Assembly (NCBI RefSeq): GCF_030378205.1
Contig: NZ_CP127385.1
Coordinates: forward strand, 3,450,001-3,514,000
Length of the DNA: 64,000 nt
Source of the DNA: Bradyrhizobium sp. NP1
GTDB taxonomy: Bacteria; Pseudomonadota; Alphaproteobacteria; Rhizobiales; Xanthobacteraceae
Reading direction: 5' to 3'
The position numbers were made by a program, and so were the translations under genes. Shown in pieces: positions 44,052-51,702 of the stretch (its first letter is position 1; every line of letters starts with the position of its first letter). The notes below the pieces were generated by a model. That model was given only the letters and a program-made list of their open reading frames with translations. It was not told the DNA's origin and did no database searches.

Positions 44052-44154
44052 AGCATGTTCGGTTCTGATGGAATCAGAGCCGATGCTCCAGATTCTTGTT
44101 TTGACGCGCTTTCTTGACGCGAACCGGCCTCCACTCCGCTCGAAAACGCTCTAG
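44049..44154. repeat. second-class palindromic repeat, full copy
   Basis: An element of about 106 bp. The left part folds as a hairpin (GGTTCTGAT paired with ATCAGAGCC, enclosed by GAGCAT and the later ATGCTC). The right part reads TTTTGACGCGCTTTCTTGAC, then GCGAACCGG and GAAAACGCTCTAG. A partial copy is at 27011-27075. It starts with the stop codon of gatB. Confidence 0.75.
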
Positions 44155-44726
44155 TCGTCTGATTCCAACACCTTACTCGCTCCCGATTGCCTGACCGTCC
44201 GCGCGCTTGGCGCGCCGACACGTCCCGCGTTCAACCCCCGCCAGCTGTCCCTTCGTTGATCGGTCGACCGTGCGGCGCGGCGAATCGGATTGCCGCGATT
44301 CGGACGGAATCGCCGGTCGAGCGAGCCGCGACGCGGAAACGAACTCGTTAAGCATGAAAATTTTTTCGTTGCCAAAAAAGGCGACTCAGAGTCCGCGCGA
44401 GACGCTCTCCGTCAGCGACAGCGACTCGCAATCGCGTGATCGTGTCGCGATGCGTACTGCGCATCGACAACGAAAATGCTTGTGGCGCAGGCTTTTCTTG
44501 CAGTCTTGACTTTGTCGATGCCGTAGCGACGCGGGTTTTTCGCTTCCCACTTCGCGCGCGACGCAATGTGGTGTAGTATTGGTCTTGGCGCACCCGCACA
44601 TCGGTGCGTCAACACTTCCTTAAGCGGGAAGCTGTTTTTTTCGATGTGTTGGTGTATTCGGGATGAAGTGCATCTCGATTCCCGAATGCACGCAGCGATT
44701 AAGCCATCTCACAATAGGAGGGCAAC
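44155..44726. other. structured leader region before a histone-like peptide
   Basis: 570 bases without a clear protein gene. The right part holds several hairpins: CGCACC/GGTGCG at about 44589-44608, CTTCC/GGAAG at about 44615-44630 followed by a run of seven T, and ATTCGGGA/TCCCGAAT at about 44655-44693. The TAGGAGG ribosome binding site of the next ORF is at 44715-44721. Local base composition is lower in GC than the flanks. Confidence 0.55.
44583..44642 (+). ncRNA. candidate small RNA or attenuator
   Basis: About 60 bases with two hairpins (CGCACC/GGTGCG and CTTCC/GGAAG) ending in TTTTTTT, the form of a rho-independent terminator. A possible -10 box TAGTAT at 44574-44579 lies just upstream; the -35 is weak. 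It could be an independent short RNA, or an attenuator in the leader of the histone-like ORF. Confidence 0.4.
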
Positions 44727-44819
44727 ATGGCTAAGAAGGCTAAGAAGGCTAAGAAGGCGAAGAGCGCAGTGAAGAAGACTGCGAAGAAGACCCGCAAGGT
44801 CGCCAAGAAGAAGAAGTAA
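44727..44819 (+). CDS. tiny lysine-rich histone H1-like peptide
   Basis: A 30-residue peptide, MAKKAKKAKKAKSAVKKTAK plus KTRKVAKKKK. It has 17 Lys and no acidic residue, so it is strongly basic and likely to bind DNA or RNA. The repeat KKA resembles the C-terminal tails of bacterial histone H1-like proteins and of TopA. The ATG is five bases after TAGGAGG, and a hairpin GCCGGC/GCCGGC follows the stop. Such a short basic ORF with a strong ribosome binding site after a long structured leader is unlikely to be chance. Function inferred only. Confidence 0.7.
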   Translation: MAKKAKKAKKAKSAVKKTAKKTRKVAKKKK

Positions 44820-44835
44820 CTCTCGCTAGCTAAAT

Positions 44836-44856
44836 GCCGGCGTCTTTTGTGCCGGC
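44836..44856 (+). terminator. possible terminator of the histone-like ORF
   Basis: GCCGGC at 44836-44841 pairs with GCCGGC at 44851-44856 around GTCTTTTGT. It is short and lacks a following T run, so it is a weak prediction. Confidence 0.4.
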
Positions 44857-45413
44857 TCGTCTTCAGACGCGCGCCGCGTGAATTGCCTCTCGCAATCTCG
44901 ATGCGGCAGCCCTGATCGACGCAAGAGGGTGTCGGCGAGACATCAGGCCAACGGCTGGACCAGCTTCAATTCGAATCCGGTCCGGCAGAAGAAAGAAACA
45001 AGCTTTCTTCGTTCGGTGCGGTTCCCTCTCATGAGGCATCCGCAAGCTCACGGGTCGCAAAGGCCTTCAGGTGAGATCTGGTCCTGACGTGTTCGCCGAC
45101 GCCCTCGTTCCCGTAGCCGGGCGCTGCGCCGGCTCTTGATCCGTCCATAATCCCTGAATGCCGCGAGCGTGCTGGTTTATTGCCAGCATCGGTCGCGGTC
45201 TTGTGCTTGCCGCGATCGCCCGCGGGCGCGATCGGCGTGTTTACGGGCCGTTCATCGCAAAGCTTAAGCCAGCCTTCAAACATGATCGGCCATGGTGCTC
45301 CCATAACAAGCCGGTCAACGGCAATGGGGATTAGAGGGACGTCGAACGGTGGGCAGGAGCCGCACTCGGCAAAAGGCCGGGCCGGCCAATAACAACAAGG
45401 GGAGGGGGCAAAG
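44857..45413. other. intergenic region, no supported gene
   Basis: About 560 bases. Open frames on both strands were considered but none shows a recognisable protein or a good ribosome binding site with a fitting start. The right end provides a purine-rich GGGGAGGGGG site for the Sel1-type gene. Confidence 0.4.
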
Positions 45414-45680
45414 ATGTTTCAGGGCAATATCGATGTGGACGGCGCGACGCCGGTCGAGGCGACGGCGGTCCCGGATATCCTGTTCGAGCGCGGATTGTAT
45501 TGGGCGAGCGGCCGCTCCGGCGTCGTCAATCTGGTCGCCGCGCACAAATGGTTCAATCTCGCCGCCCTGAAGGGCCGGCGCGACGCGGTCGCGCTGCGCC
45601 AGGAGATCGCCGCATTGATGTCCGACATCGAGATCGCGATCGCCCAGCGCGAGGCGCGCGCCTGGATGGCGACGCACTGA
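45414..45680 (+). CDS. Sel1-repeat small protein
   Basis: An 88-residue protein with one Sel1-type helical repeat: ILFERGLYWASGRSGVVNLV then AAHKWFNLAALKGRRDAVAL, followed by a polar helix (REIAALMSDIEIAIAQREAR) and AWMATH. This matches a family of short rhizobial proteins I recall with the same HKWFNLAA core. No signal peptide. Ribosome binding site GGGGAGGGGG is nearby. Sel1 units mediate protein interaction. It stands alone in a gene-poor region. Confidence 0.78.
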   Translation: MFQGNIDVDGATPVEATAVPDILFERGLYWASGRSGVVNLVAAHKWFNLAALKGRRDAVALRQEIAALMSDIEIAIAQREARAWMATH

Positions 45681-46706
45681 GCGCGGGGCTCGCTTGTTGG
45701 CGCGCCCGCACCGCCTGCATGAGGTGACGTGGCCGCGGCACGACGCCATCCGTCGCACAGCCTGGTGTTGAGCAGGACGTTGCCGTTTGCGCCGTCGATC
45801 AGCCGCGCTGACGGAGCAGTCTTGCGTTTCGCGGCTCCTCGCCGTCGCGGCGGCTCACCCATTCTTGAAGGCCAGCCGAGCGAAGGTGCTCGATCTTAAT
45901 TGCCCGGACATGCGGCAGTAATGTCCATCCCGGTAATTTCCTTCACAAACCGATGATGCACTTCCCGGGAGGAGGGCGAACCTCAGAGGGGAGATCAAAA
46001 TGCGGCAATTGCCAAGCTCGCAGTCCAGCTCGGCAACGTGCCGGTCTTCGTTGGGATCGCGAGCTGCGTCCCGAAAGCCGTCGCGCAGGTCATTTGCCCG
46101 GGACAAACGCTCCGCTTGTCGTTCCCCAGCCCTCGCCGCCGATCCAGCTCCCACCGATGCCGCAAATGAACGTTCCTTTGCAGCCGAACCTCGCGCCGCG
46201 AGGGCAACCAATGGCCGCAGATCGCCGCGGGCGCCGGGCGTGGCGCTCGTTTCCCACGGTTCATCGCTGTGTCCGGCGCTCTGGCGCTCCTTCTGGACGA
46301 GGTGCGCGCCGAGCCGGAAGGCTGGGAAGAGGGCTTCGAGCAGGAGCTGAGTGATAGGATTGGTGAGGCCGAGCGGTACGAAGACGAATGTGATCAGGCA
46401 ATCGAGGCGTCCGAAATTGAAGCGCGAAAGGAGCAAGTGCAGGCTTGCGCCGACGCTCTGTTCGACCTGACGCACCAGATGCCGCGAGCATCCGCCTCGC
46501 ACCATGGCCGGTGTCTTGATCCACGCAGGCGCGTTGGCTGGCTACGCGGACGTCGAGCGGGACGGCTTCCAGAGGGCGCCAATGCAGGCTGCGGCGCCCC
46601 GCCAGCCGGGGCACACGCGCGTTTGGAGCCCGCTGCGAGGGCGCTCGCAACGATCACCGTGAGGCTAGGGACGACGGCGCATTGTCGGCGGCTTGCCCGT
46701 TTCCAA
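45681..46706. other. gene-poor region with possible decayed coding fragments
   Basis: About 1 kb with no intact gene I can defend. Fragments look coding but change frame: AKLAVQLGNVPVFVGIASCV then PKAVAQVICPGQ from about 46002, followed one frame away by APLVVPQPSPPIQLPPMPQM at about 46110, and an acidic stretch MSGALALLLDEVRAEPEGWE from 46269. These could be remnants of a Pro-rich exported protein and another gene. Confidence is low. Confidence 0.3.
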
Positions 46707-46829
46707 CTAGAGGCCCGCAAAGTAGCGGGCGGCGAGGGTGGCGGCCGTGAAGCAAACCACGGTGAGAGCCGCGGAAAGCGCAAGCGCCGTCCGCAACTCG
46801 CGCGCCTTCTTGCTCAGCCGAATACTCAC
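46707..46829 (-). CDS. small single-pass membrane protein, 40 residues
   Basis: GTG-started frame of 40 residues (SIRLSKKARELRTALALSAA then LTVVCFTAATLAARYFAGL). The first 13 residues are basic, followed by one long hydrophobic helix. This fits a small inner-membrane protein with a positive cytoplasmic N-terminus. It starts two bases after the stop of the 72-residue gene upstream, so the two are probably one transcript. It is too short for default gene callers. Confidence 0.5.
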   Translation of the reverse strand: MSIRLSKKARELRTALALSAALTVVCFTAATLAARYFAGL

Positions 46830-46831
46830 GA

Positions 46832-47050
46832 TCAGGCCTCCCGCCAGTGGTCGGGCTTCTTCTTATCGTTGAGGTGACGGACGCGCGCGACGTGCGGTCG
46901 GTGTCCGTTTTTGCGCGCCCAATCGATCGCTTGATGCTGCATCTCGAATGTTGCAAGCACGTGGTCTGCGTGGTCCTCAACCACGAAGTCGTCGATCGGG
47001 CTGCCATCGGGCCGCCCTTTTGGTCGGGCCTCCACATAAACCACTGCCAT
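46832..47050 (-). CDS. small conserved hypothetical protein, 72 residues
   Basis: Reads MAVVYVEARPKGRPDGSPID, DFVVEDHADHVLATFEMQHQ, AIDWARKNGHRPHVARVRHL then NDKKKPDHWREA. The layout, a beta-rich N-terminus then a helix with an AIDWARKNGH-type segment, is like DUF2188-type proteins in which a short repeat ends with HxHW or PDHWR. A GGAGATTGG-type ribosome binding site precedes the start. It has no cysteine or membrane segment. Function unknown. A perfect 13-bp hairpin lies just upstream. Confidence 0.75.
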   Translation of the reverse strand: MAVVYVEARPKGRPDGSPIDDFVVEDHADHVLATFEMQHQAIDWARKNGHRPHVARVRHLNDKKKPDHWREA

Positions 47051-47078
47051 GGGGCCAATCTCCTCTAATCAAAATTGT

Positions 47079-47111
47079 GGCTCTGGCGATGCGGGACACA
47101 TCGCCAGAGCC
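47079..47111. promoter_or_regulatory. 13-bp perfect hairpin upstream of the 72-residue gene
   Basis: GGCTCTGGCGATG (47079-47091) pairs with CATCGCCAGAGCC (47099-47111) around the 7-base loop CGGGACA. On the minus strand it is followed by ACAATTTTGATTAG and then the ribosome binding site of the gene at 47050. It may be a terminator for upstream transcription or a leader element. Confidence 0.5.
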
Positions 47112-47349
47112 GGTCTACGCATCGTTGGGGTTGTGGCGGGGAGCCACGCACGAATAAGCCGCTCGCATCATTCTCGTTCCAACCGATGCTAGAAAATATG
47201 CTCCGACGCCCTATTGGCCGACTACCGTGCGCATGTCGAGATCGAGGTCGGCAAAACTCAATCTGTGTATTTTGAGTAATTTTGCGTAGTCTCCGCACCG
47301 TAGAGGTGCGGTGCAGACCAGCGCGGTTAACGCCGGCTACTTTCTCATC
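47112..47349. other. intergenic region, no supported gene
   Basis: About 240 bases with AT-rich patches (TTGAGTAATTTTGCG). I see no gene, only possible promoters for the genes on both sides. Confidence 0.4.
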
Positions 47350-47610
47350 ATGGACGTGAACTCCGCGCAAAATTTAAAGTACGATGATGCCGTCGTCCGC
47401 TGCCCGCGCTGCGAGGCCGACGCAATAGTCGTGCGCACCATGCTCGATAGCGCGAAGGCCGAGGAGGTTCGGCTCTGCCGTGATCGCCGCGGCCGCACCG
47501 GGCTGCCGCCGCGGCCGAAGCACGCAAAGCCCTACGCCGCGCGTGAATGCGACTGTTCTCGTAGAAGCCCGGACAACGATCGTTCGTGCTCTTCGATCCG
47601 CCGTCTGTAA
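47350..47610 (+). CDS. possible small zinc-binding protein
   Basis: An 86-residue frame whose first half reads MDVNSAQNLKYDDAVVRCPR then CEADAIVVRTMLDSAKAEEV, RLCRD. The CxxC pair with a further Cys suggests a single zinc ribbon. After RLCRD the sequence is Arg/Pro rich and less protein-like, and a neighbouring frame continues AAAPGCRRGRSTQSPTP, so a frameshift near 47490 is possible. The 3' end overlaps the 59-residue gene on the other strand. Support is moderate for the first half only. Confidence 0.4.
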   Translation: MDVNSAQNLKYDDAVVRCPRCEADAIVVRTMLDSAKAEEVRLCRDRRGRTGLPPRPKHAKPYAARECDCSRRSPDNDRSCSSIRRL

Positions 47611-47711
47611 TGTTCGGCTTCCGCTTCGGACGTCGCACTCGCCAACAGCTGCTGGTAGTGCCCGATGACTTTGTGGTGGCTCTCCACGACGAACGCCTGA
47701 AGGTCAAACAT
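47532..47711 (-). CDS. small conserved hypothetical protein, 59 residues
   Basis: Reads MFDLQAFVVESHHKVIGHYQ, QLLASATSEAEAEHYRRRIE then EHERSLSGLLREQ. It is a helical, charged protein with a likely coiled coil (ASATSEAEAEHYRRRIEEHE). This ATG overlaps the end of the 84-residue gene by eight bases; an ATG three codons upstream (47720) is possible. The gene at 47704 resembles it in layout (helix pairs with basic residues and YxxRLEEE), so both may be adaptors of similar type. Function unknown. Confidence 0.65.
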   Translation of the reverse strand: MFDLQAFVVESHHKVIGHYQQLLASATSEAEAEHYRRRIEEHERSLSGLLREQSHSRAA

Positions 47712-47958
47712 GGCTAACACCTTGGTCGATTGGTTGCGCGCGCCGCCCCGCGGGCTGCACCATCGGGAACGTCACCGAGATATTGTTGAGCGCGTCGGTC
47801 TCCTCCTCGAGCCGCTTCAGGACGTACCCTCGCTCGATCTCCGATAGCTGGGTCGTTAACAAACGACGATAGCGACTGATATTGTTGCGATGAGTTCGGA
47901 GGCGCGCGAGCTTCTCATCAGTCGACAGCTCGCGCGGCGATGGCTTGATCGTAGTCAT
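47704..47958 (-). CDS. small conserved hypothetical protein, 84 residues
   Basis: Reads MTTIKPSPRELSTDEKLARL, RTHRNNISRYRRLLTTQLSE then IERGYVLKRLEEETDALNNI. It is mostly helical and charged and has no membrane segment. The ATG at 47958 lies 12 bases before the stop of the 107-residue gene, overlapping it, so the three small genes form one operon on the minus strand. Helix content and basic N-terminus suggest protein or nucleic acid binding, but there is no recognisable domain. Confidence 0.68.
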   Translation of the reverse strand: MTTIKPSPRELSTDEKLARLRTHRNNISRYRRLLTTQLSEIERGYVLKRLEEETDALNNISVTFPMVQPAGRRAQPIDQGVSHV

Positions 47959-47969
47959 AAGTCCGCTCT

Positions 47970-48293
47970 CTACGCCGCGAGCGTCCGGTCGACAGAACAC
48001 AGTCGCTGTGGTTTACCGCCTGGTGGATGTCGCGGATGATCGTCGAGAGCCCGAAGAGCCTCAAGGATTTCGTCGATCGAAACCGGCGCCTTGAGCCCTT
48101 CCGGCGCGCGCAGGGACGGACATGACGCGATCGCCGCCGCGTCAGATGCCCATGACGCCAGGATGGCTCGCTTTTCGCTAGTGGAAAGCGTGGGGTGATC
48201 CAGAACATCCTTGGGATGCTCGAAGACCGTGCCCGGGTGAAGAAGCGCCTCGAAGTCAAAGACCTTCGGATCGTGAGCGGTCGTCGGCCGCAT
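47970..48293 (-). CDS. conserved hypothetical protein, 107 residues
   Basis: Reads MRPTTAHDPKVFDFEALLHP, GTVFEHPKDVLDHPTLSTSE, KRAILASWASDAAAIASCPS, LRAPEGLKAPVSIDEILEAL. The block HPKDVLDHPTLSTSEKRAIL with ILASWASDA is a pattern I recall from rhizobial hypothetical proteins, and KAPVSIDEILEALRALD is conserved after it. No membrane segment. The upstream codons to 48410 give arginine-rich nonsense and are not included. It starts 80 bases after the end of hsp20 on the same strand, and probably shares its stress response region. Function unknown. Confidence 0.78.
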   Translation of the reverse strand: MRPTTAHDPKVFDFEALLHPGTVFEHPKDVLDHPTLSTSEKRAILASWASDAAAIASCPSLRAPEGLKAPVSIDEILEALRALDDHPRHPPGGKPQRLCSVDRTLAA

Positions 48294-48372
48294 GGGTTGC
48301 CTCCGTTCTATAGACGATGCTGTCGATGAGGCGCCGCGCGACGTGCGAACAGCGCGCGGCGCCAGCGCGTGG

Positions 48373-48820
48373 TCAGGCCGCCTTGGCCTCGATCCGAGGC
48401 GCAGATCCATCGATCACGATGCGCCGCGGCTTCATGGCCTCCGGCACCTCGCGGACCAATTCAATCTTCAGCAGGCCATTGTCGAAGGCCGCGCTTTTCA
48501 CTTGGACGTAATCGGCCAAGCTGAATTGGCGCTTGAAGTGCCGCGTCGAAATCCCCCGGTAGAGGTATTCGCGCTCGGTCTTTTCGACCTTGCTGCCCTC
48601 GATCGTGAGCACGTTCTGCTCTGCCGTGACGGATATCTCGTCGGGCGCAAAGCCCGCCACCGCCAACGCGATCTGGTAGCGATCGTCGGACAGTCGTTCG
48701 ATGTTGTAGGGGGGGGTAGTTGTCCTCGCCACCGGCCCTCTGGGCCATCTCGGCCAGGTCGAACAGGCGATCGAACCCGATCGTCGATCGGAAGAGGGGG
48801 GAGAAGTCGTATGTGCGCAT
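48373..48820 (-). pseudogene. Hsp20 family heat-shock protein, frameshifted at a C8 run
   Basis: The first 37 codons read MRTYDFSPLFRSTIGFDRLF and DLAEMAQRAGGEDNYPP, an Hsp20 N-terminus. The alpha-crystallin domain continues in another frame with YNIERLSDDRYQIALAVAGF, APDEISVTAEQNVLTIEGSK, and the typical GISTRHFKRQFSLADYVQVK and AFDNGLLKIELVREVPEAM. The change of frame is at a run of eight G on the plus strand (48709-48716); seven would restore one continuous protein of about 149 residues. So either a true +1 mutation, a phase-variable tract, or a sequencing error. A ROSE-type leader was not seen. Confidence 0.88.
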
Positions 48821-49477
48821 AGCCAAATCCTCCAAAGAGCAAGATGGATATGAGCGGCACCGGACACGACCGGTGCCCGTCCTCACCCGGACCCGAATGG
48901 GGCGCCCGGGACCACCCTAGGGGTGGCGCCGAAAAAACTAGAAAAGGCCCAAATCGGTTTCAAGACCTGGCCAAAAAAATTTCTGCTCAGCAGGCCCGGA
49001 TCGTCCGAGCACCGCTCCGGACCGTCCAGTTGCCGCGCCCCCTGCCCGACGCCGCGCTCAAGATTGTCATGCGGCGGCGCCGATGATCGCAGGCTCGATG
49101 GGATCGACGCTGATGCCAATGGCTGCCGGCCGTGCTCATGACGATCGATCGTCGGTGGTTGGCAATCGTTGGCGGACTTATGCGTATTCTTTTTTCCGTT
49201 CTGGCTTGCCGACCTCGCGATCACAGTTGGCAGGAGTGCGTAAGCGCAGGCGCCAATCAATGCGGCTCGAGGTTTGCAGCACGCCGCTGCCATATAGTGA
49301 AAGCCGAAGGTCCGGCCCACGATCCTCATGTGGGGTAGACATAACGAGAACGGACCGCGAAACCGACTGTGCCGGGATTCGTGCCGGTGCAACCCGCTCA
49401 TGGTCCGAGACGGCAGCACAGCCGCCGTGACACCATTTCCAGCGCCGGGATTTACGCAAGTTATTGAAATCATTGGC
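48821..49477. other. gene-poor region between hsp20 and tRNA-Ser
   Basis: About 660 bases. It contains CACCCTAGGGGTG, a short palindrome near 48910, but no convincing gene. A minus-strand frame starting around residues MRIVGRTFGFHYMAAACCKP has a hydrophobic stretch but no family match and poor composition. Confidence 0.35.
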
Positions 49478-49571
49478 TGGCGGAGACGGAGGGATTCGAA
49501 CCCTCGATAGGCCTTTACAAGCCTATAACGGTTTAGCAAACCGCCGCCTTCAGCCACTCGGCCACGTCTCC
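49478..49571 (-). tRNA. tRNA-Ser (GCT)
   Basis: Read on the minus strand the gene begins GGAGACGTGGCCGAGTGGCT, with a long variable arm typical of serine tRNAs, and ends GTTCGAATCCCTCCGTCTCC G plus encoded CCA. The acceptor stem GGAGACG pairs with CGTCTCC. The anticodon loop GTTTGCTAAAC gives GCT, reading AGC and AGT serine codons. Coordinates include the CCA. Confidence 0.97.
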
Positions 49572-49843
49572 AGCACGGCCGATATGCCCGACGCGGCGTC
49601 GGGCCGCAAGCGGCCAATTTGACCCGCGGTACGCCGACATCGAAAAGCCGTCCCCCCGAGCCGCGACGATGGCAGAACGCGGGCTTTGCCGCGATCGGGC
49701 CTCGCCGCGAGCGGGCCGCCCGGAAAAGCCGGGAACCCGCATCGGTATCCGGGGGCGGGCCATTGCAGGTCTGCTTGACGCGTCAGGCGCACATGCCGCA
49801 AGTGAACAGGAGGCCCGTAGCCAGGGCAGGAAACGCGCAGCCC

Positions 49844-50557
49844 ATGTCACAACAGCCGCATTCGATGACCCTGATCTTCCGCTGCCCGAAGGAGCTGGAA
49901 GGGCTGCTGCCGCCGCCGGTTCCGGCCGCGCAGGGACTGCCGGGCTGGCTGCGGGCGATGCCGCCGAAGGCGTTCAACACGGTGTTGGCGGGGGAGGACA
50001 ACACGGTCAAGCGCTGTCCGCCCTTCGTCGACGCCATGACGTCAGGTTTCCTGATTCCGCTGATCTGCGATGTCAGGGTCGAGAATGGCGAATTCACCTG
50101 GGACAACGAGTTGCCGGCGGGCGGCGCTGTCGACTTCGTGCGTTCGCCGATCGGCTTCCACGATCCCGGCCAGGTCACGGGCACGCCGCTGTTTGATGGC
50201 GAGCGCTTCCTGATCAAGTTCCACAATCTGTGGACGATCGAGGCGCCGGAGGGCTACGCGCTATTGTTCACCCATCCGGTCAATCGTTTCGATCTGCCGT
50301 TCACCACCTTGACCGGGCTGGTCGATTGCGACCGCTTCCATGATGCCTGGATCCATTTTCCGGCACGCTGGGACGACGCGACTTTCAGTGGCGTGCTGCC
50401 GAAGGGCACGCCGGTCGCGCAGTGTTTTCCGATCAAGCGGGACGATTGGGGGGTGCGAACGGCAGCGTTCACGGAGGAGGAGACGCAGCGCGCGCACGAT
50501 CTCACCAGCGAGATCTTCCGCGAGCCCGGCGTCTACCGCCGACAATTTCGCGCGTAA
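49844..50557 (+). CDS. conserved hypothetical protein (DUF6065-like)
   Basis: A 237-residue soluble protein. Readable blocks are TLIFRCPKELEGLLPPPVPA, MPPKAFNTVLAGEDNTVKRC, PPFVDAMTSGFLIPLICDVR, and GTPLFDGERFLIKFHNLWTI, with PPFVDAMTSGFLIPL and the later FTHPVNRFDLPFTTLTGLVD being the most distinctive. From memory this style matches DUF6065-type proteins found in many alphaproteobacteria, but the assignment is tentative. The ATG at 49844 precedes the conserved part; an ATG at 49793 is possible. No signal peptide. Function unknown. Confidence 0.75.
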   Translation: MSQQPHSMTLIFRCPKELEGLLPPPVPAAQGLPGWLRAMPPKAFNTVLAGEDNTVKRCPPFVDAMTSGFLIPLICDVRVENGEFTWDNELPAGGAVDFVRSPIGFHDPGQVTGTPLFDGERFLIKFHNLWTIEAPEGYALLFTHPVNRFDLPFTTLTGLVDCDRFHDAWIHFPARWDDATFSGVLPKGTPVAQCFPIKRDDWGVRTAAFTEEETQRAHDLTSEIFREPGVYRRQFRA

Positions 50558-50595
50558 GGATTTTCTCGCACCAGGCGGTGGCGGCTGAGCGGCCG

Positions 50596-51447
50596 TCAAT
50601 TCCTGTCGACGCGCAGGAATTTTGCAGCATGGGCCGGTCGAAGGAAGAAACGGCCGTGCGGGGCCGCGGCAAGCGCCAGCATCGCGCGGCCCGCGAGTTG
50701 CGGCGCAGTCCGCGCCGCCGCGCGCAGAGCCGCTTCGCCGGCGTCGCGCTCACCCATTTCCAGGAGACATTTGCCGAGATTGATCCGGGTGTCGGCGTCG
50801 TCGGGCTGCAGTCCGAGCGCATGCCGGTAGAGATCGGCGGCGGGCGCATATTCACCGTCCAGCACCATCACCTTGGCGAGCGCGACCAGCGCGTCGTGCC
50901 GCTGCGGCGCCGCGTCGCGCACGCGCAGGAACAGCGCGCGCGCCCTGGTGCGCTCGTTCCGCTTCAGATGCAGATAGCCGAGCGCCATCAGCAGATCGAC
51001 ATGACCGGGCACGAGCGCCAGCGCGCTTTCGAGCAGGGGGACGGCCTCGTCGAACCGTCCCGTTTTCGACAGTTGGCCGGCAAGTTCGAGAAACGCCGGC
51101 GGAAATGGGGGCCGCCGAGCCGTCGTCCGGCGCAGTTGATCCAGCGCCTCGTCGTCTCGTCCGGCGGCAGCCAGCGCCACCGCAAGCAGCGTTTCGGTTT
51201 CCGGGTCGTCGCTGCGCCGCGCGGCGCGCTGCAAGGGATCGATCGCCTCGCTGGCCCGGCCCTGCATCAACAGCGCGCGCCCGACGACCTGCGCGGCGAG
51301 GATATTGCCGCGGTTCGATTTGAGCACGGGGAAGGCGAGGCGCTCTGCCTGGTCGGGGCGTTGCATCTGCAGCGCGATGATCGCCTGTTCCAGCGCCTGG
51401 GGGATCGGGCTCGCCCTTTCGGGCGCTGAAGGCGGACGCTTCGACAT
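50596..51447 (-). CDS. tetratricopeptide repeat protein
   Basis: A 283-residue protein with about six TPR units, for example AIIALQMQRPDQAERLAFPV, DDEALDQLRRTTARRPPFPP, FDEAVPLLESALALVPGHVD and YAPAADLYRHALGLQPDDAD. No signal peptide or membrane segment. TPR arrays are protein-binding scaffolds. It is divergent from another TPR protein gene (51703) fused to a methyltransferase. The two may interact or share a target, which is inference. Start at 51447; an ATG at 51462 is possible. Confidence 0.88.
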   Translation of the reverse strand: MSKRPPSAPERASPIPQALEQAIIALQMQRPDQAERLAFPVLKSNRGNILAAQVVGRALLMQGRASEAIDPLQRAARRSDDPETETLLAVALAAAGRDDEALDQLRRTTARRPPFPPAFLELAGQLSKTGRFDEAVPLLESALALVPGHVDLLMALGYLHLKRNERTRARALFLRVRDAAPQRHDALVALAKVMVLDGEYAPAADLYRHALGLQPDDADTRINLGKCLLEMGERDAGEAALRAAARTAPQLAGRAMLALAAAPHGRFFLRPAHAAKFLRVDRN

Positions 51448-51702
51448 CGGTCTCGACAACAAACAAGATCGCGCCGGCTGAACGCTGGATGAGTCGGCGG
51501 CTCAACGCATGCTGAGCGTCAGCCCGGCGACTTCTGACGCAATCGCCGGCCTTATGCAATAGCGGGGCGCGTTACGCCTTTTCGGCCGTGAAGGCCTTCC
51601 GCCGCTCGTGGCGGGTTTGCTTTCGCCGAAATTTCGCGGTTATCCTGTGGGCCAGAGGGCGCAAAAAGCGTCCCAGCGAGTCCGGGGTCAAACCCGGCTG
51701 CC

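Noticed and set aside
45029..45304. 91-codon frame on the minus strand (MGAPWPIMFEGWLKLCDERP...)
   Set aside because: No motif, composition typical of chance, no fitting ribosome binding site.
48883..49480. Minus-strand frame with MRIVGRTFGFHYMAAACCKP and a hydrophobic patch
   Set aside because: It looks like a weak signal peptide but the remainder is Ser/Pro/Arg-rich with no family; not supported as a gene.
49478..49571. tRNA-Ser as an attachment site of an integrated element
   Set aside because: No integrase and no repeat of the tRNA 3' end was noticed in the flanking sequence.
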